Positions 45,342 through 58,161 of a stretch of DNA of 64,000 bases are shown here, one piece after another. The DNA is from Humibacillus xanthopallidus (GTDB lineage Bacteria; Actinomycetota; Actinomycetes; Actinomycetales; Dermatophilaceae), in the NCBI RefSeq assembly GCF_006716675.1, contig NZ_VFPM01000001.1:930001-994000 (forward strand), given 5' to 3'. The stretch's first letter is position 1. Each line of letters opens with the position of its first letter. The notes below the pieces were generated by a model. The model searched no databases. It was not told the origin of the DNA and worked only from the letters and a program-made list of their open reading frames with translations. The position numbers and the translations under genes are program-made.

Positions 45342-47435
45342 GTGCGTTCGGTGACAGACAGGATCACACTCAAGTGGTGGGCGGTGGCCATCGTCATCCT
45401 TGCCCTGGGCGGTGCGATGGGAGTCGTGTCCGTCGTCGGTGAGGCGACGCGCACCGCGTCGGCCACCGATGCCCTTCCCATCGGCTCGGACAGCGCGCAG
45501 GCGGTCGAGATGCGCGAGCAGCTGCCCGAGTCGGAGGGATCGACGGCCGTCATCGTGTTCAGCACGGAGTCCGGGCAGCTCTCCTCGAGCGCCGTCAGCG
45601 CGATCGAGGCTCGGCTCGCAGAGGTGCCGGGCGCCGGGCGCGTTCCGGTGCAGCGCAGCGAGGACGGCACAGCCGTGCTCGCCGTGGTACCGGTGGACGC
45701 CAACGACGCGACGGCGACCGCCGAGGCCGTCAAGCAGATCCGGGCGACCGTCAAGGCCGACCTGCCCGACGGGGTCACCGCCCAGGTCACCGGCCCGGCA
45801 GCGGTCCAGGCAGACCTCGCGGCGGTCTTCTCGGGTGCCAACACCCGCCTGCTCATCGCGACCGCGTCAGTTGTCGCACTGCTGCTCGTCATCACGTACC
45901 GCAGCCCGATCCTCTGGATCTTCCCGCTCATCGTCGTCGGCGTGGCCGACCGGCTGGCCGCCGTGCTCGCCACCCACACCCTCGCGGCGTTCAACGTCGT
46001 GTGGGACGAGTCGACCATCGGCATCCTCTCGGTGCTCGTCTTCGGCGCCGGGACCGACTACGCCCTGCTGCTCATCTCGCGCTACCGCGACGAGCTGCGC
46101 CGCCACCACGACCGACGCGAGGCGATGTCGCTGGCCCTGCGCCGCACGGCCGAGGCCGTCCTCTCCAGCTCGGTCACGGTCGTCCTCGGCCTGCTGACCC
46201 TGCTGCTCTCGCTCTTCCCGGCGACGCGCGGCCTGGGGCTCGCCTGCGCCGTCGGCATCGTCGTGGCGGCGGCCTTCGTGCTCGTCGTGCTGCCCGCGGC
46301 CCTCGTCATCTTCGACCGATGGATCTTCTGGCCCCGCATCCCCCGCGAGGGCCAGGCCGCTCTGGCAGACGGACAGTCGCTGTGGCGCAAGGTCGGCGAC
46401 CGTGTCGCCGCGCACCCGAAGCGGGTCATCAGCATCACCCTCATCGGGCTCGCCGTCCTGGCAGCGGGCATTCCCTCCATCGACACCGGCCTCAAGACGT
46501 CGGACCAGTTCCTCCAGAAGCCCGAGGCGATCGCCGCGAGCGAGCGGCTCGCCCGATCCTTCCCGGCCGGTGCCGCCGACCCCGCCATCATCATGACGAC
46601 GAACGACCCGGAAGCCGTTGCCGCCGCCGCCAAGGGCGTCGAGGGCATCGCCGGCGCCCGGTTGGTCAACCAGGGCAACGGGGTCGCAGAGGTCGATGCG
46701 GTCATCGAGGCGGCCCCGGGGTCCGAGGCAGCCGCCGACACCGTGGTGGCCCTGCGCGCGGCGCTCACGGGGCTGCCGGAGAGCCACGTCGCCGGCACCG
46801 AGGCCGTGGCCCTGGACCAGGCAGAGGCATCGAAGCGCGATCGGCTCGTCATCTTCCCGCTCGTGCTGGCGCTCGTCCTCCTCGCCCTCGTCGTGCTGCT
46901 GCGGTCGGTCCTCGCACCGATCGTGCTGGTCGCCACCGTCGTCGCGACCTACCTCGCGAGCATCGGCGCCAGCTGGTGGATCTTCAGCACGGTCTTCAAC
47001 TTCACGGCTCTCGACGACGGTGCACCGCTCTTCGCCTTCGTCTTCCTCGTGGCCCTCGGCGTCGACTACAACATCTTCCTCGTGACGAGGGCGCGCGAGG
47101 AGGCACGGCAGCACGGTTCGCGGGAGGGCATGCTGCGGGGCCTCGCCGCAACGGGTGGCGTCATCACGAGCGCCGGCATCCTGCTCGCCGCCGTCTTCGC
47201 GGTGCTCGGCGTGCTGCCTCTCGTCGTGCTCGCCCAGATCGGCGTCATCATCTGCATCGGCGTGCTGCTCGACACCCTCGTCGTGCGCACCCTGCTCGTG
47301 CCGGCCATCGCGATCGTTCTCGGCGACCGCTTCTGGTGGCCACGTCGGGTCTCGGCACCGGAGGCGCCGCCAGCCGCAGAGCTCGAGGAGTCGGACCGGG
47401 TCGGCGCGCCGACCACCCCCTCCCCCAGCCACTGA
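45342..47435 (+). CDS. MMPL family transporter
   Basis: A 697-residue RND-superfamily exporter with about 12 helices in two halves. Each half has a large outer loop after the first helix. Conserved motifs are FGAGTDYALLLISRYRDEL in helix 4-5 and ALGVDYNIFLVTRAREEA in the second half, containing the proton-relay Asp and Tyr residues. MMPL proteins export lipids or siderophores in mycobacteria; the cargo here is unknown. GGAGG is 6 nt before the GTG start. Confidence 0.9.
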   Translation: MRSVTDRITLKWWAVAIVILALGGAMGVVSVVGEATRTASATDALPIGSDSAQAVEMREQLPESEGSTAVIVFSTESGQLSSSAVSAIEARLAEVPGAGRVPVQRSEDGTAVLAVVPVDANDATATAEAVKQIRATVKADLPDGVTAQVTGPAAVQADLAAVFSGANTRLLIATASVVALLLVITYRSPILWIFPLIVVGVADRLAAVLATHTLAAFNVVWDESTIGILSVLVFGAGTDYALLLISRYRDELRRHHDRREAMSLALRRTAEAVLSSSVTVVLGLLTLLLSLFPATRGLGLACAVGIVVAAAFVLVVLPAALVIFDRWIFWPRIPREGQAALADGQSLWRKVGDRVAAHPKRVISITLIGLAVLAAGIPSIDTGLKTSDQFLQKPEAIAASERLARSFPAGAADPAIIMTTNDPEAVAAAAKGVEGIAGARLVNQGNGVAEVDAVIEAAPGSEAAADTVVALRAALTGLPESHVAGTEAVALDQAEASKRDRLVIFPLVLALVLLALVVLLRSVLAPIVLVATVVATYLASIGASWWIFSTVFNFTALDDGAPLFAFVFLVALGVDYNIFLVTRAREEARQHGSREGMLRGLAATGGVITSAGILLAAVFAVLGVLPLVVLAQIGVIICIGVLLDTLVVRTLLVPAIAIVLGDRFWWPRRVSAPEAPPAAELEESDRVGAPTTPSPSH

Positions 47436-47458
47436 CCACCTCTTGACAAGAGGTGGTC
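47434..47458 (+). terminator. Terminator hairpin at the MMPL stop
   Basis: GACCACCTCTT and AAGAGGTGGTC form a perfect 11-bp stem with a 3-nt loop. The stem begins within the stop codon. No T-run follows. Confidence 0.65.
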
Positions 47459-47586
47459 CGGGTGGCCGAATAGACTCGACCAACATTCGACAAACTCTGT
47501 ACACGTCGATCACCGACGGTCGGGTCCGAACCCAGCCACCATGATCTCTCTCCCGCCGGATCAGCGCCCCCAGCTGATCCCGGCAG

Positions 47587-47627
47587 CGTGGGCCACGCGC
47601 CGCCTCCCTGCAGGCGCGTGGCCCACG
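47587..47627 (-). terminator. Hairpin after the minus-strand MFS gene
   Basis: CGTGGGCCACGCGCC and GGCGCGTGGCCCACG form a 15-bp stem about 30 bp downstream of the MFS stop. It is the likely terminator of that gene. Confidence 0.7.
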
Positions 47628-47656
47628 TCCGTCTGGGGACCTTGTGGCCAGGACGG

Positions 47657-49222
47657 TCACAGCCTCGAGGCAACGCGCTCGGACTCGACCACCGACTGGC
47701 TGTGCGGCATCGTGGCCAGTGCGACGACGGCTCCCACGAGCAGGATTGCTGCCGCGACGAGGCTCGCCGCATGCAGACCGTCGACGTATGCCGTTCGAGC
47801 GGCCTCCAACACCGCCGCGCCCTGCGCGCCACCCAGGTCAGCCGAGGCGACGACCGCCCCTCCCAGCGTCTCGGAGGCAGCGGACCGCGCACCCGATGCA
47901 AGGTCGGCCGGCAAGAGGTCCGCGACGTGCGATGTGTAGACCGCGGCGAGCACGCTGCCGAGCACTGCCATGCCCAGGGCACCACCCAGCTCGCCGGCGG
48001 TCTCGACGAGGCCCGAGACAGAGCCGGCCCGAGATGCTGGCGCGACGCCGATCGCGTACTCCGTCACGAGGGTCGCCACGGAGACGAGACCCATGGCGAT
48101 GAGCGCGGCGCACAGCAGCGCGGGCCAGATCGACGAGTGGACGTCGGCGAGCCTGATTGCAACGAATCCCGTTGCGGCCAGAACGAATCCGGAGGCCATC
48201 ACGACCGGTCGACCCACCCTGCCCGACAGAGCCGCCGCAGTCGGGGCGGCCGCTCCCACGGCCACCGACGGCAGGAGGCTCCAGAGTGCAGCCTGGAGAG
48301 CGCTGTAGCCCAGCACCGACTGGAGGTACTGCGTCATGAGGACGGCGTTGCCCATGACGCCGAACATCCCGATGACCTGCACGACGATGCTGCCCCCGAA
48401 GCCGCGTCGTGCGAAGAGCGTCAGGTCGACCATGGGAGAGCCGATGCGTGACTGGCGACGCACGAAGGTCACGGCCGAGAGGCCACCGAGCACGGCATAC
48501 GGCAGCATGGTGGAGGACCAGCCCCGCGTCGCGATCGACTTGAGCACGTGGACCACGGGGAGGATCGCGAGGAGCGACAGGACGGAGCTCAACAGGTCGA
48601 CGCGACTCGACCGCGATCGCGACTCCGGCAGCAGGAACGGCGCGACGAGGAGCAGGGCGATCATGATCGGCACGTTGATGAGGAAGACCGAGCCCCACCA
48701 GAAGTGCTCGAGGAGGAGTCCGGAGATGACCGGGCCGATGCCGACCCCTCCGGCCATGACCGCCGACCAGATGCCGACCGCCTTCGCGCGCTCGGCGCCG
48801 TCGGCGAAGAGGTTGCGCACCAGCGCGAGGGTGCTCGGCATGAGGGTGGCTCCGCCGACGCCGAGGAGTGCACGGGCGGCGATGAGCCACTCGGCACTGG
48901 GAGCGTAGGCCGCGAGCACCGAGGCCGCCGCGAACGCCACCGCCCCGAGGAGCAGCAGGCGCCGGCGCCCGATGCGGTCCGCGACGCCGCCCATCGTGAG
49001 GAGCAGTCCGGCGAGCACGAAGCCGTAGACATCGAAGATCCAGAGCACCTGGGTGGCCGTTGGGTCGAGCGACTCGGCGATGTGGGGCACTGCGAAGAAG
49101 AGCACCGAGACGTCCATCGAGACCATGAGGAGCGGGAGGCACAGGACGCCGAGTGCGGTCCACTCGCGGCGCTCGGCTCTGGCAGGGACGTCAGTGATCG
49201 GTTCTGTCGTGGGTTCAGACAT
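47657..49222 (-). CDS. MFS drug-efflux transporter (DHA2, 14 helices)
   Basis: A 521-residue exporter. The opening hydrophobic segment WTALGVLCLPLLMVSMDVSV fits helix 1 of DHA2 pumps; VYGFVLAGLLLTMGGVADRI then GRRRLLL is motif A, and ALLGVGGATLMPSTLAL is typical. The ATG at 49220-49222 has GGAG upstream. A divergent tetR gene and a palindromic site suggest drug-inducible control. Substrate unknown. Confidence 0.88.
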   Translation of the reverse strand: MSEPTTEPITDVPARAERREWTALGVLCLPLLMVSMDVSVLFFAVPHIAESLDPTATQVLWIFDVYGFVLAGLLLTMGGVADRIGRRRLLLLGAVAFAAASVLAAYAPSAEWLIAARALLGVGGATLMPSTLALVRNLFADGAERAKAVGIWSAVMAGGVGIGPVISGLLLEHFWWGSVFLINVPIMIALLLVAPFLLPESRSRSSRVDLLSSVLSLLAILPVVHVLKSIATRGWSSTMLPYAVLGGLSAVTFVRRQSRIGSPMVDLTLFARRGFGGSIVVQVIGMFGVMGNAVLMTQYLQSVLGYSALQAALWSLLPSVAVGAAAPTAAALSGRVGRPVVMASGFVLAATGFVAIRLADVHSSIWPALLCAALIAMGLVSVATLVTEYAIGVAPASRAGSVSGLVETAGELGGALGMAVLGSVLAAVYTSHVADLLPADLASGARSAASETLGGAVVASADLGGAQGAAVLEAARTAYVDGLHAASLVAAAILLVGAVVALATMPHSQSVVESERVASRL

Positions 49223-49252
49223 GGGGATCTCCAGTTTCTGCGTGCGACATAT

Positions 49253-49270
49253 AGTGTTTACGCGGTACAC
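49253..49270. promoter_or_regulatory. Candidate TetR operator
   Basis: AGTGTTTACGCGGTACAC is an imperfect palindrome (GTGT ... ACAC and TAC-GCG-GTA) in the AT-richer gap between the divergent MFS and tetR genes. Confidence 0.45.
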
Positions 49271-49323
49271 CGAAGATAGAGATACATCTGCGTGCAGCGC
49301 AAGCAGTTGGCTAGGCTGCGAGC

Positions 49324-50055
49324 GTGATCGAGCTCCCTCGCTACCTCCAGATGCTCTGGAACCGCGAGCCAGAAGGACGTCGCGGCCCGAAGCCGGGACG
49401 CAGCATCACCCAGATCGGCACCGCGGCAGGCGCCATCGCCGACGCCCACGGGCTCGAAGCCGTGTCGATGAAGAGCGTCGCCGCCGCCGTCGGCTTCACC
49501 ACGATGTCGCTCTACCGCTACGTCGACAGCAAGGACGAGCTGTTCGCCGTGATGGTCGACGTCGCATACGGGCCACCCGATCTGCACTTCGAGCGCGGCG
49601 AGCGCTGGCGCGACCGCATGACCCGCTGGGCGACGACGATCACCCAGCGACGTCTCGCGCATCCCTGGGTGACCGACGTGCCTCAGGTGGCACCACCCCT
49701 GACCCCCAACGCCATCGCGTGGATGGAGTCCGGTCTCGAGGCCCTCGAGGACACTCCCCTCACCAACCAGCAGCGGCTGTCGGCGATGCTCGCCATCGAC
49801 GGCTGGGCGCAGAACCACGTGCGACAGAGCCTTCAGATGGGACTCGGCGCCGGTCCGCCCGCTCCGGACAGCCCGCAGGGCGCCTACCTGCAGTTCATCG
49901 GGATGCTCATCGACCCGGCGCGCTTTCCCCGGTTGGCCGCCGCCGGGCCCGACGCGCTCGACGACGATGACGAGGACTTCTTCGCCGAGGAGTTCGCCCG
50001 GGGCCTCGGGCTGTTCCTCGACGGACTGGAGGCCGTCATCGCGCGCTCTCGCTGA
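49324..50055 (+). CDS. TetR family repressor
   Basis: A 243-residue regulator. The recognition helix is VAAAVGFTTMSLYRYVDSKD near residues 52-71, and the C-terminal half matches TetR_C type drug-sensing domains. The N-terminal arm is long and basic (NREPEGRRGPKPGRS). TAGGCT at 49312-49317 ends 6 nt before the GTG, so the mRNA is probably leaderless. It probably controls the divergent MFS pump. Confidence 0.88.
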   Translation: MIELPRYLQMLWNREPEGRRGPKPGRSITQIGTAAGAIADAHGLEAVSMKSVAAAVGFTTMSLYRYVDSKDELFAVMVDVAYGPPDLHFERGERWRDRMTRWATTITQRRLAHPWVTDVPQVAPPLTPNAIAWMESGLEALEDTPLTNQQRLSAMLAIDGWAQNHVRQSLQMGLGAGPPAPDSPQGAYLQFIGMLIDPARFPRLAAAGPDALDDDDEDFFAEEFARGLGLFLDGLEAVIARSR

Positions 50056-50082
50056 CCTCGGGGGCCCGGCGGCGGCATCGCC

Positions 50083-50733
50083 TCACCCGGTGATGGTGGG
50101 CAGCAGCTGCTCCATCGTCGCGATCTCGGCCTTCTGCGCGGTGATGATCTCCTTTGCCAGGGCCACCACGTCGGCATTCTTGCCCGACGCCGTCGCGGTC
50201 TCGGCCATGGCGACCGCGCCCTCGTGGTGCTTGATCATCAGCTCCAGCCACAGTCGGTCGAAGGCCGCTCCGGAGGCTGCGGCGAGCCGCTGCATCTCCT
50301 CGTCGGTCATCATCCCCTCCATCGTGGCGCCGTCCCCGTGGTCCATGTCAGACATGTCGTGGCCGTCGGTGTCGGAGGGCACGGGCTGGCCCCACGTCGA
50401 CAGCCAGCCGCTCATGGTCTGGATCTCGGGGTCCTGGGCCGCCTTGATGGCGGCCGCGAGGCTCTTGACCTGGGCGTCGCTCGCGCGCTCAGCGGCGAGA
50501 TCGGCCATCTCGACGGCCTGCTGGTGGTGCGGGATCATGTCGGTCGCGAAGGTGACGTCTGCGGCGTTGTGGTCGGCCGATGCAGCGGGCGCCGTGACGG
50601 ACGCGCTTCCGGTCGCGCTCGACATGCTCTCGTGCGCTGCACCCGAGTGGTCGGAGCTGCCGCACGCGGCGAGGGTGAGGGCCGCCACAACGCTGACGGC
50701 GGCGTAGCTGGCATGACGGATCGTGCTCTTCAT
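50083..50733 (-). CDS. DUF305 family lipoprotein
   Basis: A 216-residue exported protein with lipobox LTLAAC (Cys about residue 24). Two DUF305 helical units are visible: ATDMIPHHQQAVEMADLAA and LELMIKHHEGAVAMAETATA. A Met/His/Asp-rich linker (GHDMSDMDHGDG, then MEGMM) lies between them. The HH pairs and Met clusters suggest binding of copper or another soft metal, but this family has no firm function. AGGA precedes the ATG by about 7 nt. Confidence 0.88.
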   Translation of the reverse strand: MKSTIRHASYAAVSVVAALTLAACGSSDHSGAAHESMSSATGSASVTAPAASADHNAADVTFATDMIPHHQQAVEMADLAAERASDAQVKSLAAAIKAAQDPEIQTMSGWLSTWGQPVPSDTDGHDMSDMDHGDGATMEGMMTDEEMQRLAAASGAAFDRLWLELMIKHHEGAVAMAETATASGKNADVVALAKEIITAQKAEIATMEQLLPTITG

Positions 50734-50848
50734 GGGGGGTTCCTGTCCTGGGTCTGGGCATGCGTGCGGGACTGCAGCCCGCGGTCGATGCGCGGCTGCA
50801 CGGCGGGACGGGCGCCGGCGATGTCACCGGATGGCCGTCCTGGGCCTG

Positions 50849-51415
50849 TCACGTGCGCAGGATGCAGAGCTCCGTCAGGATCGAGCCGGGCGGCCGGGGA
50901 CGCGCGACGGACCACCAGGCCCGCACCGGCACGGCCGGGCGCCTCGCCGCGGCCACGGCACGGGCGAACCAGGCACCACCGCCGCGCCGCCTCAGCAGCA
51001 CGAGCAGCGGGAGGACGGCGAGACACATGACGGTCGCCCCATGACTCGCGCCTGCCGCAACGACCCGTTCCGCGACCGCGGGGGCGCTCCCAGCCGTCCC
51101 GTCACTGGTCTCGTCGTTCAGGACGTGGCTCGCGACGGATCCCGCGCCGTGCTTGGGGTCGTGACCGGGGCCGGGACCAGGGACGACGGTCGGCTCCGTG
51201 GCGCTCGACTGGTGGTGGGTCGCCTCGTGGGCGCCGGCGGCACCTGCCGTCGCCATCGAGTGTCCGCCCGGTGCGAGGTGGGACGGACCGTGGTGCCCGA
51301 TGCCGAGCGAGTGCATGACGACGACGCCGAGGGCGAGCACGAGGGTCACGAGCGCGAGCAACCAGCGGTCAGGGCGCGCTGCTGGGCGGCGCCGCTGGTG
51401 GCCGGTGAACGTCAC
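50849..51415 (-). CDS. DUF6153-like His-rich membrane protein
   Basis: A 188-residue protein with an N-terminal helix (WLLALVTLVLALGVVVMHSL), a His/Gly/Ala/Pro-rich outer loop (GHHGPSHLAPGGHSM and others) and a second helix (GATVMCLAVLPLLVLLRRRG). This layout fits the DUF6153 family found with DUF305 proteins in Actinobacteria. The GTG start is used. It lies 115 bp upstream of the DUF305 gene on the same strand. A metal-related role is inference. Confidence 0.7.
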   Translation of the reverse strand: MTFTGHQRRRPAARPDRWLLALVTLVLALGVVVMHSLGIGHHGPSHLAPGGHSMATAGAAGAHEATHHQSSATEPTVVPGPGPGHDPKHGAGSVASHVLNDETSDGTAGSAPAVAERVVAAGASHGATVMCLAVLPLLVLLRRRGGGAWFARAVAAARRPAVPVRAWWSVARPRPPGSILTELCILRT

Positions 51416-51456
51416 GGCACCAGTCTAGGCGAGCACTCCGGACCCGGCAGGAGCCG

Positions 51457-55175
<3,719 letters not shown>

Positions 55176-55202
55176 CCGAGCGCGCCAGCGGATCTCACGA
55201 CG

Positions 55203-55234
55203 GTGCCCACTCGACCCCATGGTCGAGTGGGCAC
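55203..55234 (+). terminator. Terminator hairpin after icd
   Basis: GTGCCCACTCGACC and GGTCGAGTGGGCAC form a perfect 14-bp stem with loop CCAT, about 28 bp after the icd stop. Confidence 0.78.
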
Positions 55235-55346
55235 TGCGCATCCATCGCACTCACACGTCGAGTGCCCACGTCGGCGCAACAACCACGTGTCAGCTCGCTG
55301 ACGTCGGGGGCGGCCAGCGCTTCCGGGCCCGGACCGGAGGGGACGT

Positions 55347-56272
55347 GTGACAATTCCGCCCATGACGGCGCGCATCGAGTTCGTCGGAGGCCCCGACCGC
55401 GAGGACTGTCCCGACTGCGGTGGCGAGCGGGTCAGCCATGCCGGCGAGGTGATCGGACCCCACGGTCTCGTCGCCCGCTTCGGCGCCTGGGAGTACGCCC
55501 ACGGCCAGCGGCCGGAGATCTTCATCGACGTCACCTTCGGCACGCTCGGTCGGCTCGGCTTCGCCCCGACCGAGACCTTCGGAACGCGCTGCGGGGCTGC
55601 CGAGGGTCATGACGAGCCGGTGTGCACTCTGGTGACGGGTGCCGCCACGGCGCCTCGGCTTGCCCGCCGAGGGCGCCGCCTCACCCGCGACGAGGCTCTC
55701 GTGCACCCGAGCTCGACGAGTTCTGGCAGATCGTCGACCTCGTCATCGAGGCGATCCCCGACCGGCACGGCGAGGCCTGCACCTGTTGTGGCGCAACGCT
55801 CGACGAGCACGACCGCCATGTCCGGCTCCTGCTTCCCGACCGCATCGCCGACCGACCCGAGGCCGAGCGGCTCCAGGGGGTCGGCCTGAGCAACAGCGAC
55901 CCGTCTCGTGCCCACTTCCTCGAGGCGGCGGCATACGGCTGCTTCGTGCGCTCGCTCCTGCGAGTGCGCCTCACGGACGGCTACTCCCTGACGTACGGAC
56001 TGTGGGTCCGGGTGACTCCCGAGACGGCACAACGCCTCGGCCGGGTGTGGGACAACGAGGACTACTTCGGGCTGCGCTTCGAGGGGTGGCTCGGCAACGC
56101 GCTCCCCGGTCTCGGCCACCTCGATGCGCCGGTCACGGTCGGGGTCGTGCTCGCTGGCGACCTGCCCCGCATCCTCGGCTCAACGGACGCAGCCCTGCAG
56201 GCGGCCCTGTCCGAGACCCACGACCGGGTGCCCGTCCTCGAGGCTGCCGGGCACCGCGCCCAGCTCTCCTGA
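55347..56272 (+). pseudogene. DUF2199-containing gene with a frameshift
   Basis: Two overlapping reading frames make one protein. The first frame (from GTG 55347, GGAGGG upstream) encodes about 120 residues beginning [20 protein letters not shown] with CPDCGG, and reads sensibly to DEALVHP near 55709. The sense then moves to the -1 frame with ELDEFWQIVDLVIEAIPD and CTCCGATLDEHDRHVRLLLP, which continues as a DUF2199 domain (FVRSLLRV..., YGLWVRVTPE, FEGWLGNALPG) to 56272. One missing G near 55707-55709 would restore one ORF of about 307 codons. It is either a sequencing error or a recent pseudogene; no standard slippery site is seen. Confidence 0.75.
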
Positions 56273-56279
56273 GAGCTCG

Positions 56280-56747
56280 TCAGCGGGAGGGGACGTCGAA
56301 CCAGCCGGCCAGGTTGGCGGCGAGCGCGACGTCGCCGCGAGCCTTGAGCTTGCCCGTCATGAACATCATCACGGGGTTGCCGGTCTTCGTGATGAGCTTG
56401 ATGAAGTCGACCGGCGCCATCGTGAGGCCGAGCGTCGAGTCACCGTCGTGGCCCGGCAGCACCGTGCACACGCCGTCGGCGACCCGCACCGTGTAGTCGT
56501 CGGAGCCGCCGTCGGGACCGCCGGTCAGGGTCCAGTGCGTCGTCGCCGACGCGGAGCCGGCCCGCTCGGGACGGAAGATCTGGGGCATCCGGGTGAAGAT
56601 CGACTCGATGATGGGCCCACGGTTGGGACCCTCCATGAGCTCCTTGAGCTCGCGGTCCGACATCGCCTTCACCGAATCGATGAAGTCGGCGGGGTCGATC
56701 GCCGCCAGCTCGTCGGGCGTGGCGGTCCTGAAGTCGATGGCAGGCAT
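56280..56747 (-). CDS. SCP2 sterol-binding domain protein
   Basis: A 155-residue protein: a short helical N-terminus (FIDSVKAMSDRELKELMEGP) and an SCP2 fold with VRVADGVCTVLPGHDGDSTL and MMFMTGKLKARGDVALAANL. Such proteins bind lipids in a hydrophobic pocket; the ligand is unknown. The gene is convergent with the frameshifted DUF2199 gene, whose end is only 7 nt away. Confidence 0.85.
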   Translation of the reverse strand: MPAIDFRTATPDELAAIDPADFIDSVKAMSDRELKELMEGPNRGPIIESIFTRMPQIFRPERAGSASATTHWTLTGGPDGGSDDYTVRVADGVCTVLPGHDGDSTLGLTMAPVDFIKLITKTGNPVMMFMTGKLKARGDVALAANLAGWFDVPSR

Positions 56748-56802
56748 CGGGGTCCTCTCAGCGAGTCACATCTTTGTTACCGGACAGTAAGCCACCGGGG
56801 TG

Positions 56803-57594
56803 TCACGCGTCGAGGAACCAGCCCGCGACCATGCCGTCGGGCCGGCCCGGCTCGATGAAGTGCTCGACACCGAAACCGGCGGCGAACATCTGCTCGGGCA
56901 TCTGGAGCATGCCCTGGGCATCGGACTGGCTCGCGTGCGCGCGCAGCGCCTCGCGCTTGACCTCGAGGAAGTCGCTGACGTCGCAGGCCCAGTGCAGCTC
57001 GCTCTCGAGGCTGCCGAGCGGGTTGCCGTCGTCCATCGGCTGGCTGGGGTCCCACTCGCCCACGTCGAGGCCCGCCGCCACGGCGGCCTCGTGCCCGCGG
57101 ATCATGGCCGTGCGATTCATCGACGACTCGAGGTAGCGCGGGGTGGCGGCGAGCTCGGCGGCCCGCTGCGCGACGGCGTGCACCTTGACGTGGTCGGGGT
57201 GGCCGTAGCCGCCGTGCCAGTCGTAGCCGACGACGACGTCGGCCGCCTCCTCGCGCAGGATCGCGGCCAGCCGCCGAGCCGCCTCCTCGGTGTCGGCGCG
57301 CGCGAAGCTCGCGTCATGGTCGTTCTGCGCCCATCCGGTCATGCCGGAGTCGCTGTAGCCGAGGAACTCGACCCGGTGCGTGCCGATGACCGCGTTGGAC
57401 GCGGCCGCCTCGACCCGGCGCCGGTCGACGACCGTCTCGCCCGGGGCGAGATCGTCGGGGGCGTCACCGTGGTCGCCGTTGGTCGCGACGACGAGGACGA
57501 CCCGGTGCCCCTCCTTGGCGGCGCGAGCCATCGACCCGGCCGTCTGCGACGCCTCGTCGTCGGGGTGGGCGTGCACGAAGACCACAGTTGCCAT
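56803..57594 (-). CDS. PIG-L family deacetylase (mycothiol-conjugate-amidase-like)
   Basis: A 263-residue zinc-dependent amidase. HAHPDDEASQTAGSMAR and GYGHPDHVKVH hold the metal ligands and the catalytic Asp. The C-terminal part (ESELHWACDVSDFLEVKREA) is as expected for actinobacterial LmbE/PIG-L proteins. It could be Mca, MshB or a paralogue acting on other N-acetyl sugars; I cannot separate these. On the minus strand GAGGCT ends 6 nt before the ATG, which fits a leaderless start. Confidence 0.82.
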   Translation of the reverse strand: MATVVFVHAHPDDEASQTAGSMARAAKEGHRVVLVVATNGDHGDAPDDLAPGETVVDRRRVEAAASNAVIGTHRVEFLGYSDSGMTGWAQNDHDASFARADTEEAARRLAAILREEAADVVVGYDWHGGYGHPDHVKVHAVAQRAAELAATPRYLESSMNRTAMIRGHEAAVAAGLDVGEWDPSQPMDDGNPLGSLESELHWACDVSDFLEVKREALRAHASQSDAQGMLQMPEQMFAAGFGVEHFIEPGRPDGMVAGWFLDA

Positions 57595-57648
57595 GGAGTC
57601 AGCCTCTCACCCCACGCCGACAGCCCCACCTGCCGGCGCCGGCACCGC

Positions 57649-58083
57649 TCACACCGGGAGCGTGTAGACGATGTAGCCCTCGTTGCGCGCGACGTCGTCG
57701 TAGAGCCTCCGGGCCACGGCGTTGGTCTCGTGCGTCTGCCAGTAGACGCTCCCGCACCCGTGCTCGAGCGCCCAGTCGCGCACGGCGCCGATGAGCGCGC
57801 GCGCCACCCCTCGCCCGCGCACCTGCGGGTCGGTGAAGAGGTCCTCGAGGTAGCAGAGGTCCGGCTCGCTCGTGCTCGGGTGGACGAGGAAGTGGGTGAT
57901 GCCCACGAGTCGCCCGTCGAGCCACGCCCCGAGCGCGTGCAGCCTTGCGTCCGAAGCGAACTCGCGCCACGCCCTGTCGTATGCCGTCTGGTCGAGCTCG
58001 CGCTCGTAGAAGGCGATGTAGGCGCGGAAGAGCTCCTCCCACCGCTCGCGGTCGGCGGGCTCGAGGCGTCGGGTCTCGATCAC
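57649..58083 (-). CDS. GNAT family N-acetyltransferase
   Basis: A 144-residue acetyltransferase. VIETRRLEPADRERWEELFR opens it, and the acetyl-CoA motif is LFTDPQVRGRGVARALIGAV; the end NAVARRLYDDVARNEGYIVY is the usual last strand. The GTG at 58081-58083 is chosen; TAGCGT on the minus strand ends 7 nt upstream. In-frame upstream residues come from the dispersed repeat and are not coding. Confidence 0.86.
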   Translation of the reverse strand: MIETRRLEPADRERWEELFRAYIAFYERELDQTAYDRAWREFASDARLHALGAWLDGRLVGITHFLVHPSTSEPDLCYLEDLFTDPQVRGRGVARALIGAVRDWALEHGCGSVYWQTHETNAVARRLYDDVARNEGYIVYTLPV

Positions 58084-58161
58084 GGACGCGACGCTAGCGC
58101 GCCGGAGGGCACCACGGTCAAGCCCGCCGGACGGCATACGCCCGCAGCCCCACAGCGCCGA

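Noticed and set aside
44750..46024. A 424-codon reading of the minus-strand marR gene
   Set aside because: Only the last 180-190 codons are MarR; the rest is antisense to MMPL and crosses the operators.
45867..47660. A 597-codon minus-strand ORF opposite the MMPL gene
   Set aside because: It has repetitive acidic/basic composition, no domain features, and full antisense overlap with MMPL.
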